This document shows positions 51,893 through 61,504 of a stretch of DNA of 64,000 bases, in pieces. Location: assembly GCF_018131105.1 (NCBI RefSeq), contig NZ_JAFCJI010000004.1, positions 1 to 64,000 on the forward strand, written 5' to 3'. Below the pieces are notes generated by a model. The model made no database searches and was not told the DNA's origin. It worked only from the letters and a program-made list of their open reading frames with translations. This DNA is from Bradyrhizobium manausense. GTDB lineage: Bacteria > Pseudomonadota > Alphaproteobacteria > Rhizobiales > Xanthobacteraceae. A program made the position numbers and the translations under genes. Each line of letters starts with the position of its first letter. The first letter of the stretch is position 1.

Positions 51893-53967
51893 CACGCCGC
51901 CTCGCTGATGTGCTGTTTCTCGACCTTCGACTGCGCCAGCGTGACGAGCTGCGCGACATCGAGGATTAGCGCCGCTGTGCCGTCGCCCAGGATCGTCGCA
52001 CCGGAGAAGATCGTGACGTCCGAATGCAGCTTGGAAAGCGACTTGATGACGGTCTGGTGGTTGCCGATGATCTGGTCGGCGACGAGGCCGACATGGGTCT
52101 CGCCGGTTGAAATGATGATCGTCTTCTGGTGCCGATCAGGCGCACCGGATGCCGACATGATTTCGCGCAGGCGGAGGAAGGGCACGAGATTGCCGCGCAC
52201 GTTGAGGAAATTGCGCCCGCGGGAGCGTTCGTCCTCGGCAGTCAGCTCGATGCATTCTTCCACTGCCGACAGCGGAATGATGTAGCGGCCCTCACCGACA
52301 CGGATCAGCAGGCCTTCGATGATCGCGAGCGTCAGCGGCAGGCGCAGCGTGACCGTGGTGCCCTGGCCCTGCCTGGTCGACAGGTCGATCGAGCCGCGCA
52401 TGTTCTCGATGGTGCGCTTGACGACGTCCATGCCGACGCCGCGGCCGGACAGCGCGGAGATGGTCTGCGCGGTCGAGAAGCCCGGGTGGAACAGGCACTG
52501 GTGAATCTCGTGATCAGAGAGCACGGCACCTGCGGCGATCAGGCCCTGTTCTTCGGCCTTGGCGCGGATGCGGGCGGTGTTAAGGCCGCCGCCATTGTCC
52601 TTCACGGTGACGAGCACCTGCGCGCCGGAATGCACGGCTGCGAGCTCGATCCGGCCCTGCTCGGTCTTGCCGTTGGCGGAGCGGGTCGCGGTGTCCTCGA
52701 TGCCGTGGTCGATGGCGTTGCGGATCAAGTGCACCAGCGGATCGGCCAGGCACTCGATCATGGTCTTGTCGAGCTCGGTATCCTCGCCCGAGGTGACGAA
52801 CTCGACCGGCTTGGACAGGTCGCGCGACAGATCGTGGATCAGGCGACGGAAGCGGCCGAACAGCGAGCCGATCGGCACCATGCGCGCGCCCATCGTGGTG
52901 TCACGCAAGGACGAGGCCAGACGCTCGATTTCCTCGGCGATGATCTTGATCGAGAGATCAGAACCGGAGGCGGCGAGCTGGGTCAGCCGTGCCTGGGCAA
53001 TGACGAGCTCGCCGACGCGGTCCATCAACTCATCGAGGCGCTCAGCCTGGACGCGGACGGTGGCAATGCCGCGATCGTCGCGCTTGGCTTCGACTTTCGG
53101 TTCCAGCTTTGCTTCGGGTTTGGGCTCTGGCTTTGCGACGGGCTGCGCGACGACGGGCACAGCAACAACCTCAGCGACCGGCGCGGGCATCTCGATCGCC
53201 AGGGCCGGTTCCTCGTCGAGCAGCTGGAACAGCGGCGCCGGCATGGGCGCCTCGACCTGCTCCAGCGGCAGGAGCGTCAGCTTCATTTCGTCCGAGACGA
53301 ACATGAAGACGTCGTCGATCGCATCCTTGTCGCAGGCCGCGTGCAACTTGACGTCCCACTTCAGATAGCAGTCTTCCGGTTCCATCTCGTCGAGGAACGG
53401 GATGCCGTCGGTGATTGGCACGACGAAGCAGGGGCCGAGCTTGCAGAGATCTTCGAGGAGATCGAGCGGGTTCGAGCCGTTGCGCAGGATATGGGATTCG
53501 AATTCCAGGTAGAGATGCCAGCCGGCCTGCTTGCTCTCGACGGGAGCCAGCGGCGGCGCTTCGACCATCACGGCGATCGGAGCGGCGGGCTGATCCGACG
53601 ACACGAAGCGCTTGAGATCGTCGAGGATGGCTTCGCCGATGATGTCGTCGGTCGATTGCGGAGCCTCGATCAGGGCGCGGATATAGTCCTTGGCGGCAAG
53701 CGCGACCGAGATCAGTTCCTGGGTCGGCTTGATCTCGCCTTTGCGGACGCGATCGAAGGCCGTCTCGAATTCGTGGGTAAAGGAGGCGACCTTGTCGAAG
53801 CCGAACATCGCACCCGAGCCCTTGATCGTGTGCAGGGCACGGAACGCGGAATCGACCAGTTCGCGATCGTCGGGACGCTGACCGAGGTCGAGCAGGGCCC
53901 CTTCAAGGACCTCGAACAGTTCGCTGGCTTCCTGGCGAAAGACCTCGGTCGGGTCCATCGCGTTCAT
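51892..53967 (-). CDS. cheA: Chemotaxis histidine kinase
   Basis: A 691-aa protein. HPt domain with the phospho-acceptor His46 in RALHTIKGSGAMFG; a CheY-binding-like middle domain to about residue 265; a proline/glutamate/lysine linker (PKPEAKLEPKVEAK); dimerisation helices near 320-370; an ATPase domain with LIRNAIDHGIE (N box), DNGGGL (G1) and GRGVGMDVV (G2); and a C-terminal CheW-like regulatory domain. All key residues are present. ATGA overlap with cheY just upstream. Confidence 0.96.
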   Translation of the reverse strand: MNAMDPTEVFRQEASELFEVLEGALLDLGQRPDDRELVDSAFRALHTIKGSGAMFGFDKVASFTHEFETAFDRVRKGEIKPTQELISVALAAKDYIRALIEAPQSTDDIIGEAILDDLKRFVSSDQPAAPIAVMVEAPPLAPVESKQAGWHLYLEFESHILRNGSNPLDLLEDLCKLGPCFVVPITDGIPFLDEMEPEDCYLKWDVKLHAACDKDAIDDVFMFVSDEMKLTLLPLEQVEAPMPAPLFQLLDEEPALAIEMPAPVAEVVAVPVVAQPVAKPEPKPEAKLEPKVEAKRDDRGIATVRVQAERLDELMDRVGELVIAQARLTQLAASGSDLSIKIIAEEIERLASSLRDTTMGARMVPIGSLFGRFRRLIHDLSRDLSKPVEFVTSGEDTELDKTMIECLADPLVHLIRNAIDHGIEDTATRSANGKTEQGRIELAAVHSGAQVLVTVKDNGGGLNTARIRAKAEEQGLIAAGAVLSDHEIHQCLFHPGFSTAQTISALSGRGVGMDVVKRTIENMRGSIDLSTRQGQGTTVTLRLPLTLAIIEGLLIRVGEGRYIIPLSAVEECIELTAEDERSRGRNFLNVRGNLVPFLRLREIMSASGAPDRHQKTIIISTGETHVGLVADQIIGNHQTVIKSLSKLHSDVTIFSGATILGDGTAALILDVAQLVTLAQSKVEKQHISEAA

Positions 53968-54329
53968 GCGCGCACCAGCTTTGCGACGACGGCGAGCAGC
54001 TGCTCGGGCTTGAACGGCTTGGTGATCCAGCCGGTGGCGCCGGCGCTCTTGGCCTCTTGCTTCACCGTGTCATTGGACTCGGTGGTCAGGAACACGATGG
54101 GCATACCGACAGCGCTCGGCAGCTTGCGCAGCGCCTTGATCAGTTCCAGCCCGTTCATGACAGGCATGTTAAGATCGGTGATGACGAGGTCGAGCTTGCC
54201 GGCCTGCGCCTTGGCGAGGCCTTGCGCGCCGTCACCAGCCTCGATCACGCTGTGACCGGCCGGCTCGAGCACGACCTTGATCATCTGCCGGATGCTGGGA
54301 GAATCGTCGACCGTGAGAATCGTGGCCAT
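53964..54329 (-). CDS. cheY: Chemotaxis response regulator CheY
   Basis: A 121-aa single receiver domain: TVDDSPSIRQMIKVVL, phospho-acceptor Asp52 in DLVITDLNMPVMNG, the Thr in VFLTTESND and Lys in WITKPFKPE. The ATG at 54329 overlaps the stop of the STAS gene by one base (TAATG). No output domain, so it acts by protein binding. Confidence 0.95.
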   Translation of the reverse strand: MATILTVDDSPSIRQMIKVVLEPAGHSVIEAGDGAQGLAKAQAGKLDLVITDLNMPVMNGLELIKALRKLPSAVGMPIVFLTTESNDTVKQEAKSAGATGWITKPFKPEQLLAVVAKLVRA

Positions 54330-54652
54330 TAGATGCCATCTTTCTTTTGCGGGAAGTGCTGATCGATCATTGCCTCGCTGGCGAAGCCGGCGCGACGAAG
54401 GGTGTTGCGCAGAGATTGGGAAAAGGAAGTCAGGACCACCGGGCGGCCTTGAGCGTCGCCAGTCTTGGCAGCCGACAGCAGAAGCTGGATCGAGGTCACG
54501 TCGGCCTTGTCGACGCTGGAACAATCGATCTCGAGCCGGTCCTGCCGGCCGAACGCTTCGCGGATCAGGTCATAGACATTCCGAATCGCAGCGATGCTGC
54601 AATCTGCAGGCAGCCGTAGGGACCACTTCGGCTCAGTGACATCAGACGACAT
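54329..54652 (-). CDS. STAS-domain protein
   Basis: A 107-aa STAS (anti-sigma-antagonist-like) domain: LEIDCSSVDKADVTSIQLLL holds the usual position of the phosphorylatable Ser/Thr (DVTS), followed by RPVVLTSFSQSLRNTLRRAG. First gene of the che operon and coupled to cheY. Such STAS proteins begin several alphaproteobacterial che operons; the function there is unclear. Confidence 0.87.
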   Translation of the reverse strand: MSSDVTEPKWSLRLPADCSIAAIRNVYDLIREAFGRQDRLEIDCSSVDKADVTSIQLLLSAAKTGDAQGRPVVLTSFSQSLRNTLRRAGFASEAMIDQHFPQKKDGI

Positions 54653-54938
54653 TCGTCCCCCAAAATTCCCGGGATTCACTGCACGCATCGCGCGAATCCC
54701 GTGCGATGACTATTCGTGTGGGAGAGTATGCAAAACCCTAATGGAGCCACCCGTACAACTACGGGTCACATTCCCAGGAACTTCGCGTAAGCATGCAAAC
54801 GTGCATGCCCCGCTTAAATCTCATGCGCTGCGCGCAACGTTGAGGCGGTTTGACGCGGCATGAATGTTTGCTCCACGTTAAATCACGGGGACTATTCGTT
54901 GAGATCACGCCTCGCCATCCGAACGAGTCCGGCCGCCG
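54653..54938. promoter_or_regulatory. Divergent region between che operon and HD-GYP gene
   Basis: 286 nt between the first che-operon gene (leftward) and the response regulator gene (rightward). It must contain the che operon promoter. No definite boxes can be assigned. Confidence 0.45.
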
Positions 54939-56069
54939 ATGCTGACCCAAGCGCTTCTGGTTGATGACAGCCGCTCCGTCCTCAATTTCCTGAAACGTCA
55001 TATCGAAGCGGAAGGCCTCGTCGAGGCCACCACGTTCCTCGATCCCGTCGAGGCGGTGGCCTGCGCGCGCGAACGCGTGTTCGATCTCGTGCTGGTCGAC
55101 TACGAAATGCCGCACATGGACGGCATCAGCTTCATCCGAACGCTGCGCACACTGCCGGGATGCACCGATATTCCGATCGCGATGATCACGTCGCGGCAGA
55201 CCGACGACGTCAAAATGCAGGCGCTGCAGGCAGGTGCAACCGATTTCCTGCCCAAGGCACCGCAGAGCGTCGAGATGACGGTGCGCTTGCGGAATTTGAT
55301 TCAGCTTGGTGCAGCCGTACGCAAGCTCAATGATCGCGCTGCGCATTTGGCGAGCGAAGTCGCTGCCGCCACACGCAAGCTCGGCGAACGCGAAGAGGAG
55401 ATCATCCTGCGGCTCGCACTCGCGGTCGAATATCGCGACAACGACACCGGCGAGCACACGCTGCGGGTCGCCCGCTACAGCCGGATCATCGCCGAGCAGC
55501 TTGGCCTCCCTGCCCGACTTTGCCGTGACATCTATCTCGCAGCTCCCCTGCACGATGTCGGCAAGGTTGCCATTCCCGACAAGATCCTGCTCAAGCCCGG
55601 CAGGCTGACCGACGACGAGATGGCGGTGATCCGCACCCACGCCATGATCGGCGAGAGGATCTTGGCCGATTCCAGTTGCGAGCTGATCCAGTTGGGGGCG
55701 CAGATTGCCGCAGGCCATCACGAACGCTGGGACGGCGCCGGCTATCCGAACGGCCTCAAAGCAGGCGAGATCCCTGTCGCCGCGCGCGTGGTCGCAGTCG
55801 CCGACGTCTTCGACGCCCTGACAACGCGACGCCCGTACAAGGAGCCGATGCCGCTGGACGCCGCGCGCGCCTATCTGGTCGAGAATCAGGGACGGCAGTT
55901 CGACCCGGCTTGCGTCGACGCCTTTCTATCGCGCTGGAACGAGGTCGTGGCGATCGCCACCGGTCGGGCAGCGCCGTCGTTGCAGACGTCCGGGACTGCC
56001 CCCGAACTCATTATATTAGGAGCGGCCGGGAGCCCGAGGGACCAGGACCACACGCCGGAAACCGTCTGA
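54939..56069 (+). CDS. Response regulator with HD-GYP domain (c-di-GMP phosphodiesterase)
   Basis: A 376-aa protein: receiver domain with Asp54 in LVLVDYEMPHMDG, then an HD-GYP domain with LHDVGKVAIPDK (His205, Asp206), HAMIGERIL and HHERWDGAGYPNGL (GYP at 268-270). HD-GYP enzymes hydrolyse c-di-GMP. It stands divergent from the che operon, so CheA-derived phosphate could control it (inference). All catalytic residues are in place. Confidence 0.94.
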   Translation: MLTQALLVDDSRSVLNFLKRHIEAEGLVEATTFLDPVEAVACARERVFDLVLVDYEMPHMDGISFIRTLRTLPGCTDIPIAMITSRQTDDVKMQALQAGATDFLPKAPQSVEMTVRLRNLIQLGAAVRKLNDRAAHLASEVAAATRKLGEREEEIILRLALAVEYRDNDTGEHTLRVARYSRIIAEQLGLPARLCRDIYLAAPLHDVGKVAIPDKILLKPGRLTDDEMAVIRTHAMIGERILADSSCELIQLGAQIAAGHHERWDGAGYPNGLKAGEIPVAARVVAVADVFDALTTRRPYKEPMPLDAARAYLVENQGRQFDPACVDAFLSRWNEVVAIATGRAAPSLQTSGTAPELIILGAAGSPRDQDHTPETV

Positions 56070-56255
56070 CGGCACGCATGGAGCCACCGTTGGCCGCGGC
56101 GCCGTTTTTTGCCATCACAGGTTTGAACCTGATCCTGCTAGGGTACACCAATACTGAGAGTGATTCTGATCACACTTGCCTGGACCATCCCCTGATACCC
56201 TCCCGCCGAGACGTGGATCAGTCTCCCAATCCTTCGAACTGGAACGAGAAAAACC

Positions 56256-56924
56256 ATGAGAAGCCTGATCGGCGCCGTTGTCGGCGTGTTCTGCCTTAGC
56301 GCGCCGGCCATTGCCGAGACGCCGGCCGCCATCGTCGAGGACGTGCAGGGTAAGGTCGACGGCATCGAATTCATGGATTACGTGGCGCCCGGCAAGATCA
56401 TCAAGCTTGGCCCCAAGGCCGGCATCACGCTGAGCTATCTGAAATCCTGCCTGCGCGAGACCATCACTGACGGCGTCGTGCTGGTCGGCGCGGAGCAAAG
56501 CACCGTGCAGCTCGGCAACATCACGCGCGTCAAAGTCCCGTGCGATGCCAACGCCGTGCAGCTCTCCGAGCGCGAGGCGAACCAGAGCGCGGCGACCACG
56601 TTCCGCAGCGTGCGGGCCGACACCAACAGCGCTCCGGCCAAGCTGCCGACGATCTACGGTGTCGCGCCGCTGATTCAGGCCAAGAGCGGCAGCACGCTGG
56701 TGATCGAACGCACCGACGGCAAGGAGCCCACGATCACCCTTCCGCTCAAGAATGACATCATGGTCGCCAAAAAATTCTACGACCTTTCGAAAGCCGGCAA
56801 GTCGCTGACCCCGGGCGGCAGTTATCTCGCGAAGCTCGGCACCAAGCGCTACACTTTCCAGGTCGACGCCAGCGCGACCGCATCGCCGACGCCGATTGTC
56901 GGCCGTCTGCTGCGGCTCGAATAG
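56256..56924 (+). CDS. Secreted FecR-like protein
   Basis: A 222-aa protein with a signal peptide (LIGAVVGVFCLSAPAIA). Residues 24-110 have alternating strands and Gly turns like FecR domains (VEDVQGKVDG, APGKIIKLGPKAGITLSYL), plus two Cys that could pair (SYLKSCLRE, KVPCDA). It lies 18 nt upstream of a CHASE2 adenylate cyclase gene, a neighbourhood also known from other bacteria, so it probably gives a periplasmic input to the cyclase. The domain call is moderate. Confidence 0.7.
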   Translation: MRSLIGAVVGVFCLSAPAIAETPAAIVEDVQGKVDGIEFMDYVAPGKIIKLGPKAGITLSYLKSCLRETITDGVVLVGAEQSTVQLGNITRVKVPCDANAVQLSEREANQSAATTFRSVRADTNSAPAKLPTIYGVAPLIQAKSGSTLVIERTDGKEPTITLPLKNDIMVAKKFYDLSKAGKSLTPGGSYLAKLGTKRYTFQVDASATASPTPIVGRLLRLE

Positions 56925-56942
56925 ACGTCCGCGACAGCAACG

Positions 56943-59093
56943 ATGCGGCGGATCGGCAGGCGGGACATCGTTGCGGCGATCCTGATTGCGCTCGTTGCTG
57001 GTGCGGCCTTCACGTCTCCGCCGTTTCAGCGACTGCAAGGTCTCTCACTCGACATTCTCACGGCCTTGCGCTGGACACTGATCGGCGACCACCGCGATCC
57101 CGCAACGTCGCCAGTCGTCGTCATTGCCATTGACGGGGAGACCTACGAGACGCCGCCGTTCAGGGGGTCGCCGACGCAAACCTGGACGCGCGAGATCGGC
57201 CGGGTGCTCGGCAGCATCACCGAGGGCGGTGCCAAGGTCATCGGATTCGACGTCATCTTTCCGAGCTCGATCGAGCAGTCGGAAATTCCCTTTGGCGATA
57301 CGTCATTCGGCAGCCGCGTGAGGGGATTTGACCGGGATTACCTGATCGCCCTGCGCAAGCTATCCGACAGCGGCAAGCTCGTGCTCGGCGAGGTCCTGAG
57401 CAACGACCATCCGGACGCGCCCTTCCCCGCACAGCGGCTTGCAGTGAAGAACAATGTCCGCGCCCTCAATGTTCACACCGATCTTGACGACGTCATCCGG
57501 CGCATGCCGCTGAGCTTTTCGATCGGTGGCAAGCCGGTCCCGGCGATGGCCGTCGAGCTTGCCGCGCGTGCCCGTGGCGGACCGCCGGAGACCGAACCAC
57601 CTGCCGCAACGATCATGCCCGGCTATGCTGTCCCGAGCGCGGTGCCCAACACGCTGACGCTCAATTTCCGCGGCATGGGCCGCGACATCCCAGCCTATTC
57701 CTTCGCCGACCTGCGCGCCTGCGTCGAAAAGGGCGACACCGAATTCTTCCACCGCGCCTTCGACGGCAAGGTCGTCCTGCTCGGCACCATCCTCAATTTC
57801 GAGGACCGCAAGCTCACGGCAATGCGGCTCGCCGGCGGATATGACGGGACGCCAGCTGCGCGGTGCGCCCTGCCGGCGCCGGCACGCGCGGCGCAGAAGG
57901 CGCGCAACGACGTCGCGGGCGTCTTCGTCCATGCCACAGCTATCCGAAACTTGCTCGAACGCGATGCCGTCACTGAGCTCGGCTTTCCGCTGCGGGCGTT
58001 GATGGCGATCATGTTCGCGGCGATCGTTGCCTGCGCAGCCTGCATGCTGGCGCCGAGCGGCGCGCTGATCGTTTGGCTCACACTCTCCGCGGCCTATACC
58101 GCCGCCGCCGTCGGCACGTTCGTGCATGCGCTTGCCCTCCCCCTGACCGAGCCCGTGTTTTCGGGTCTCGCAGCCCTCACGATGATGGGCGGCTACCGCT
58201 TCGCCATCGCCGACCGCGAGGAGCGCTTCCTGCGCAAGAGTTTTGCGTTCTATCTCGCGCCCGAGGTGATCGACGGCATGGTCGCCTCCGGCAAGATGCC
58301 CGCGCTCGGCGGCGAGATGCGCAACATCACCATGTTCTTCTCGGACCTCAGCGGGTTCTCCTCGATCGCCGAGAAGATGACGCCGAACGAGCTGGTCGCT
58401 TTGATGAACGACTATCTGTCGGCCATGACCGACATCATCGAAAGCCATGGCGGCTATGTCGACAAATATATCGGCGATTCCATCGTCGCCATGTTCGGTG
58501 CGCCGGCGGACGATCCCGATCATGCGGAGCACGCGGTCGCGGCGGCGCTGCAATGCCGCGATCGCCTGGAGGAGCTCAACGGCAGCCATCCCGCATTCCG
58601 GGGCCGCGGCCTCGCCCATCGAATCGGGCTGAACAGCGGCGAAGCCGTGGTCGGCAATATCGGCTCGCGGCGGCGCTTCAACTACACGGTCATGAGCGAC
58701 ACCGTGAACCTCGCCTCGCGTCTCGAAGGCGCCAACAAATATTTTGGCACCGTGATCATGGCCTCCGAGGCAACCGTGAACCAGAGCCGTAGCGCCTACA
58801 GCTGGCGCGAGCTCGACATGGTCAAGGTGCAGGGACGCGACGAGCCGATCAGGGTGTACGAACCGCTCGCCGGGAAGAACCAGGAGACGCGGGAGCAAGG
58901 CATTCGCGCGGCGACCTATGCCAGGGGCCTTGCTTGCTGGCGCGTGCGCGACTTCACCAAAGCGGCCGAACTGTTCGAAAGCGCCGCCAGCGACGATCCG
59001 CCGTGCGGATATTTCGCCAAGCGTGCACGAGCCCTGGCGGCCAATCCGCCGGCGGCCGAGTGGACGCCGGTGAATAAGCTGGAAGGGAAGTAG
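56943..59093 (+). CDS. CHASE2-domain class III adenylate/guanylate cyclase
   Basis: A 716-aa protein: N-terminal helix, CHASE2 extracytoplasmic sensor (about residues 35-340), three membrane helices near 350-415, then a cyclase domain (about 455-640). Metal-binding Asp468 (FFSDLSGFS) and Asp512 (YIGDSIVAMFGAP), Lys508 preceding that motif, and the Asn and Arg in NLASRLEG are intact, so it should make a cyclic nucleotide, probably cAMP. The C-terminal 70 residues look TPR-like. Partner of the secreted FecR-like protein just upstream. Confidence 0.93.
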   Translation: MRRIGRRDIVAAILIALVAGAAFTSPPFQRLQGLSLDILTALRWTLIGDHRDPATSPVVVIAIDGETYETPPFRGSPTQTWTREIGRVLGSITEGGAKVIGFDVIFPSSIEQSEIPFGDTSFGSRVRGFDRDYLIALRKLSDSGKLVLGEVLSNDHPDAPFPAQRLAVKNNVRALNVHTDLDDVIRRMPLSFSIGGKPVPAMAVELAARARGGPPETEPPAATIMPGYAVPSAVPNTLTLNFRGMGRDIPAYSFADLRACVEKGDTEFFHRAFDGKVVLLGTILNFEDRKLTAMRLAGGYDGTPAARCALPAPARAAQKARNDVAGVFVHATAIRNLLERDAVTELGFPLRALMAIMFAAIVACAACMLAPSGALIVWLTLSAAYTAAAVGTFVHALALPLTEPVFSGLAALTMMGGYRFAIADREERFLRKSFAFYLAPEVIDGMVASGKMPALGGEMRNITMFFSDLSGFSSIAEKMTPNELVALMNDYLSAMTDIIESHGGYVDKYIGDSIVAMFGAPADDPDHAEHAVAAALQCRDRLEELNGSHPAFRGRGLAHRIGLNSGEAVVGNIGSRRRFNYTVMSDTVNLASRLEGANKYFGTVIMASEATVNQSRSAYSWRELDMVKVQGRDEPIRVYEPLAGKNQETREQGIRAATYARGLACWRVRDFTKAAELFESAASDDPPCGYFAKRARALAANPPAAEWTPVNKLEGK

Positions 59094-59196
59094 CGGCTCG
59101 AAGAAGCGCAAGCCGACATATTTCTCTGCGGGCAAGCGCTGCAGCCCCCGCGCGCCTTCGCGCGCAGCTCGATGGCGATGAAGGCTGATCCGCGCC

Positions 59197-59586
59197 TTAC
59201 TGGTGCGCGCTCTCCCGCACAGATTCCGTTGGAGTTTCCTCCGGGTGCCGCTTCTCGTAGTGCAGGAACAGATCGAGCAGCGCCAGGAACACGATGACCA
59301 CGCCGAAGCCGATGCTCAGATGCATCGCCCGCGTATGCGGAAATCCGAGCAGCCAGGGCGACGCGATGAGCCAGACGCCCATCAGGACGTTGATCCATTC
59401 CTCCCAGTCCCGGTAGGCGATGATAGCCGCCAGCGAGAGCACGACAATGACGGCACTTGTGACCCAGAGGTCGATCTTGCCCTCACTGTTGGTCAGCTTG
59501 AACAGCCAAGGCGATATGAAGAGGACGGCCGCGAGAAACAGATTGTAGACATCAGGGACAGTTTCGCGCTCTTGCAGCTTGCTCAT
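59197..59586 (-). CDS. SPW-repeat membrane protein
   Basis: A 129-aa membrane protein with four helices and two SPW motifs (FISPWLFKL and IASPWLLGF) at the same place in two helix pairs. SPW-repeat proteins are small membrane proteins without a clear function. Start ATG at 59586; a GTG three codons upstream exists. Converges with the cyclase gene. Confidence 0.85.
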   Translation of the reverse strand: MSKLQERETVPDVYNLFLAAVLFISPWLFKLTNSEGKIDLWVTSAVIVVLSLAAIIAYRDWEEWINVLMGVWLIASPWLLGFPHTRAMHLSIGFGVVIVFLALLDLFLHYEKRHPEETPTESVRESAHQ

Positions 59587-59680
59587 GGCAAACACTCCGC
59601 GGGGAACCTGTCAGAGCAAAGATCGGGAGGCGATTTGGTTCCCGACCGGCAGTGATCTCCTGCCTAGACTTTGGTCTCAC

Positions 59681-60697
59681 TCAGGAACCGAAGCGACGGC
59701 GGTAGTCCTGCGGCGCCGTGGCGAGCACGCGAAGAAAGCTTCGTCGCATGGTCTCCTCGGACCCGAAGCCGCAACGCTGGGATATCCGCTTCACCGGCAA
59801 GCGCGTCTCCGAGAGCATCCGCCGAGCAGCTTCCACTCGCAGCCGCTCGATGGCCCGAAGCGGCGTTAGCCCGGTAGCCTTCGCGTAGTGGCGGCTGAAA
59901 CTGCGTTCACTCATGCCGGCCTCGCGCGCCAGTCTGGACAGGGATAAATCGCTGGCAAGATGCTTGCTGATCCATTGGTGCAACGCGCCGAATTCGTCCT
60001 CGGCCGATTGCAGCGACAGCGCCTCGCTGAACTGCGCCTGCCCGCCCGGTCGCTTCAGGAAGACGACGAGATAGCGCGCGACTGCCAGGGCCGCGGTGCG
60101 GCCGAGATCTTCCTCCACCAGGGCTAATGCCAGATCGATGCCTGCGGTCACGCCTGCCGAGGTCCAGATCGCGCCATCGCGCACGAAGATCGGATCTGGC
60201 TCCACGCGGATGGCCGGGAAGCGTCTCGCAAGCTCGGCACAGTACGACCAATGAGTCACCGCGCGCCGTCCGTCGAGTGTGCCCGATGCACCGAGCAGAA
60301 ATGCGCCGGTGCAGACCGACGCCACGCGCCGAGCCTTCTTGACGCGTTGCCGCAGCCAGTCCAGCAACGCCGGATCGGAAGCAGCGCGATCGACACCCGG
60401 ACCGCCAGCGACCACCAATGTGTCCAGCCCACTGCTGCCGCGCGGGAGGGGCTCTGCTGCGATCTCGAGACCTGACGACGCCGTTACGCGCGCGCGGTCT
60501 TTCGCCACCACGCGAAGGACGTAAGGCGGCGCTCCACCAGCCTCCACGATCTGCTCGTTGGCGGTCGCGAACACCTGGAGTGGCCCCGTGACGTCGAGCA
60601 ACTGCACCGACGGATAGGCCAGTACTTCGATGATACGCACGGGGTCCCGTGCAGCACGCGACGTGGGGTTTGGCGAAAAGCGAGGGGTCTTTGGCAT
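59681..60697 (-). CDS. GlxA-family AraC-type transcriptional regulator
   Basis: A 338-aa protein: N-terminal DJ-1/PfpI-like domain (VLAYPSVQLLDVTGPLQVF, with SVCTGAFLLGASG, the nucleophile-elbow Cys present) and a C-terminal AraC HTH domain (SLSRLAREAGMSERSFSRHY and RISQRCGFGSEETMRRSF). This is the GlxA group. It is divergent from a DJ-1-type hydratase gene, with 58 nt between starts, and probably controls it. The ATG at 60697 is chosen since the longer upstream frame overlaps the divergent gene. Confidence 0.92.
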   Translation of the reverse strand: MPKTPRFSPNPTSRAARDPVRIIEVLAYPSVQLLDVTGPLQVFATANEQIVEAGGAPPYVLRVVAKDRARVTASSGLEIAAEPLPRGSSGLDTLVVAGGPGVDRAASDPALLDWLRQRVKKARRVASVCTGAFLLGASGTLDGRRAVTHWSYCAELARRFPAIRVEPDPIFVRDGAIWTSAGVTAGIDLALALVEEDLGRTAALAVARYLVVFLKRPGGQAQFSEALSLQSAEDEFGALHQWISKHLASDLSLSRLAREAGMSERSFSRHYAKATGLTPLRAIERLRVEAARRMLSETRLPVKRISQRCGFGSEETMRRSFLRVLATAPQDYRRRFGS

Positions 60698-60755
60698 TTG
60701 CGCCAAAGCCTGGCTGGTTATGTTGCTGCTGTCCAGTCGAATTGGAGAGCCGCCC

Positions 60756-61469
60756 ATGATCCCGCACGAGACGCATCTGCAAATCGGATCCCTGCTGTTC
60801 GACGGTATCGACCAGATCGATCTGACCGGCCCGTTCGAGGTGCTGTCGCGCATTCCCAACGCGACCTATCGCATCTACGCCAGGACGCCCGCATCGGTGC
60901 GCGACGTCAGGGGTCTCCGGTTGGTACCGGATGCGACGCTCGCAGATGCACCCCGGCTCGACGTGCTTCATGTGCCCGGCGGTTTTGGCCAGGAGGCCTT
61001 GATGGCGGACGAGGAAGTTCTCGCCTGGATCCGTCGGCAGGCCACCGACGCCAGCAATATCTTTTCAGTCTGCACCGGCGCTCTGCTCCTCGGCGCGGCA
61101 GGGCTTTTGCGCGGACGGCGGGCGACGACCCATTGGGCTTCATTTCATCTGCTGCCACTGTTCGGCGCCGTTCCGGTCAACGAGCGCGTCGTGGTCGACG
61201 GGACCTGGATCTTTGCCGCCGGCGTGACCGCCGGCATCGACGGCGCCCTGCGGCTCGCAGCCGAGCTCCGCGGCGACGACGTAGCCCGTGCGATCCAGCT
61301 CTACATGCAGTATGCGCCCGAACCGCCCTTCGACAGCGGCACGCCGGAGCGCGCTCCGGGCGCAATCCTCGATCAGGCGAGGCGTGCCGTGGCCGACATC
61401 ACCGCGCAACGCGAGGCGACCGCCCGGCGCATCGCCGCGAAGCTCGGGATCGCCACCTCCAATCTCTGA
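60756..61469 (+). CDS. DJ-1/PfpI family protein, isonitrile hydratase-like
   Basis: A 237-aa protein with DJ-1/PfpI fold: IGSLLFDGIDQIDLTGPFEV at the start and FSVCTGALLLGAAGLLRGRR carrying the nucleophile Cys, followed by ATTHW. This arrangement is that of cyclohexyl-isocyanide (isonitrile) hydratases, which turn isonitriles into N-substituted formamides. Activity here is by family only. GGAGAG precedes the ATG at 60756. Followed by an NTF2-like gene after 35 nt. Confidence 0.85.
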   Translation: MIPHETHLQIGSLLFDGIDQIDLTGPFEVLSRIPNATYRIYARTPASVRDVRGLRLVPDATLADAPRLDVLHVPGGFGQEALMADEEVLAWIRRQATDASNIFSVCTGALLLGAAGLLRGRRATTHWASFHLLPLFGAVPVNERVVVDGTWIFAAGVTAGIDGALRLAAELRGDDVARAIQLYMQYAPEPPFDSGTPERAPGAILDQARRAVADITAQREATARRIAAKLGIATSNL

Positions 61470-61504
61470 TCCGCGACGTCAGACACTCAACAAAGGGAGA
61501 GACC

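Noticed and set aside
52129..54255. Open frame of 708 codons opposite cheA
   Set aside because: Shadow of cheA; the GC-rich third position on the minus strand explains the lack of stops.
57360..59135. Open frame of 591 codons opposite the cyclase gene
   Set aside because: Shadow of the CHASE2 cyclase; His/Arg-rich with no motif.
59150..59165. GC-only hairpin (GCGCGC-CTTC-GCGCGC) between the cyclase and SPW genes
   Set aside because: Short stem with no T tract; in this GC-rich DNA such a hairpin can arise by chance.
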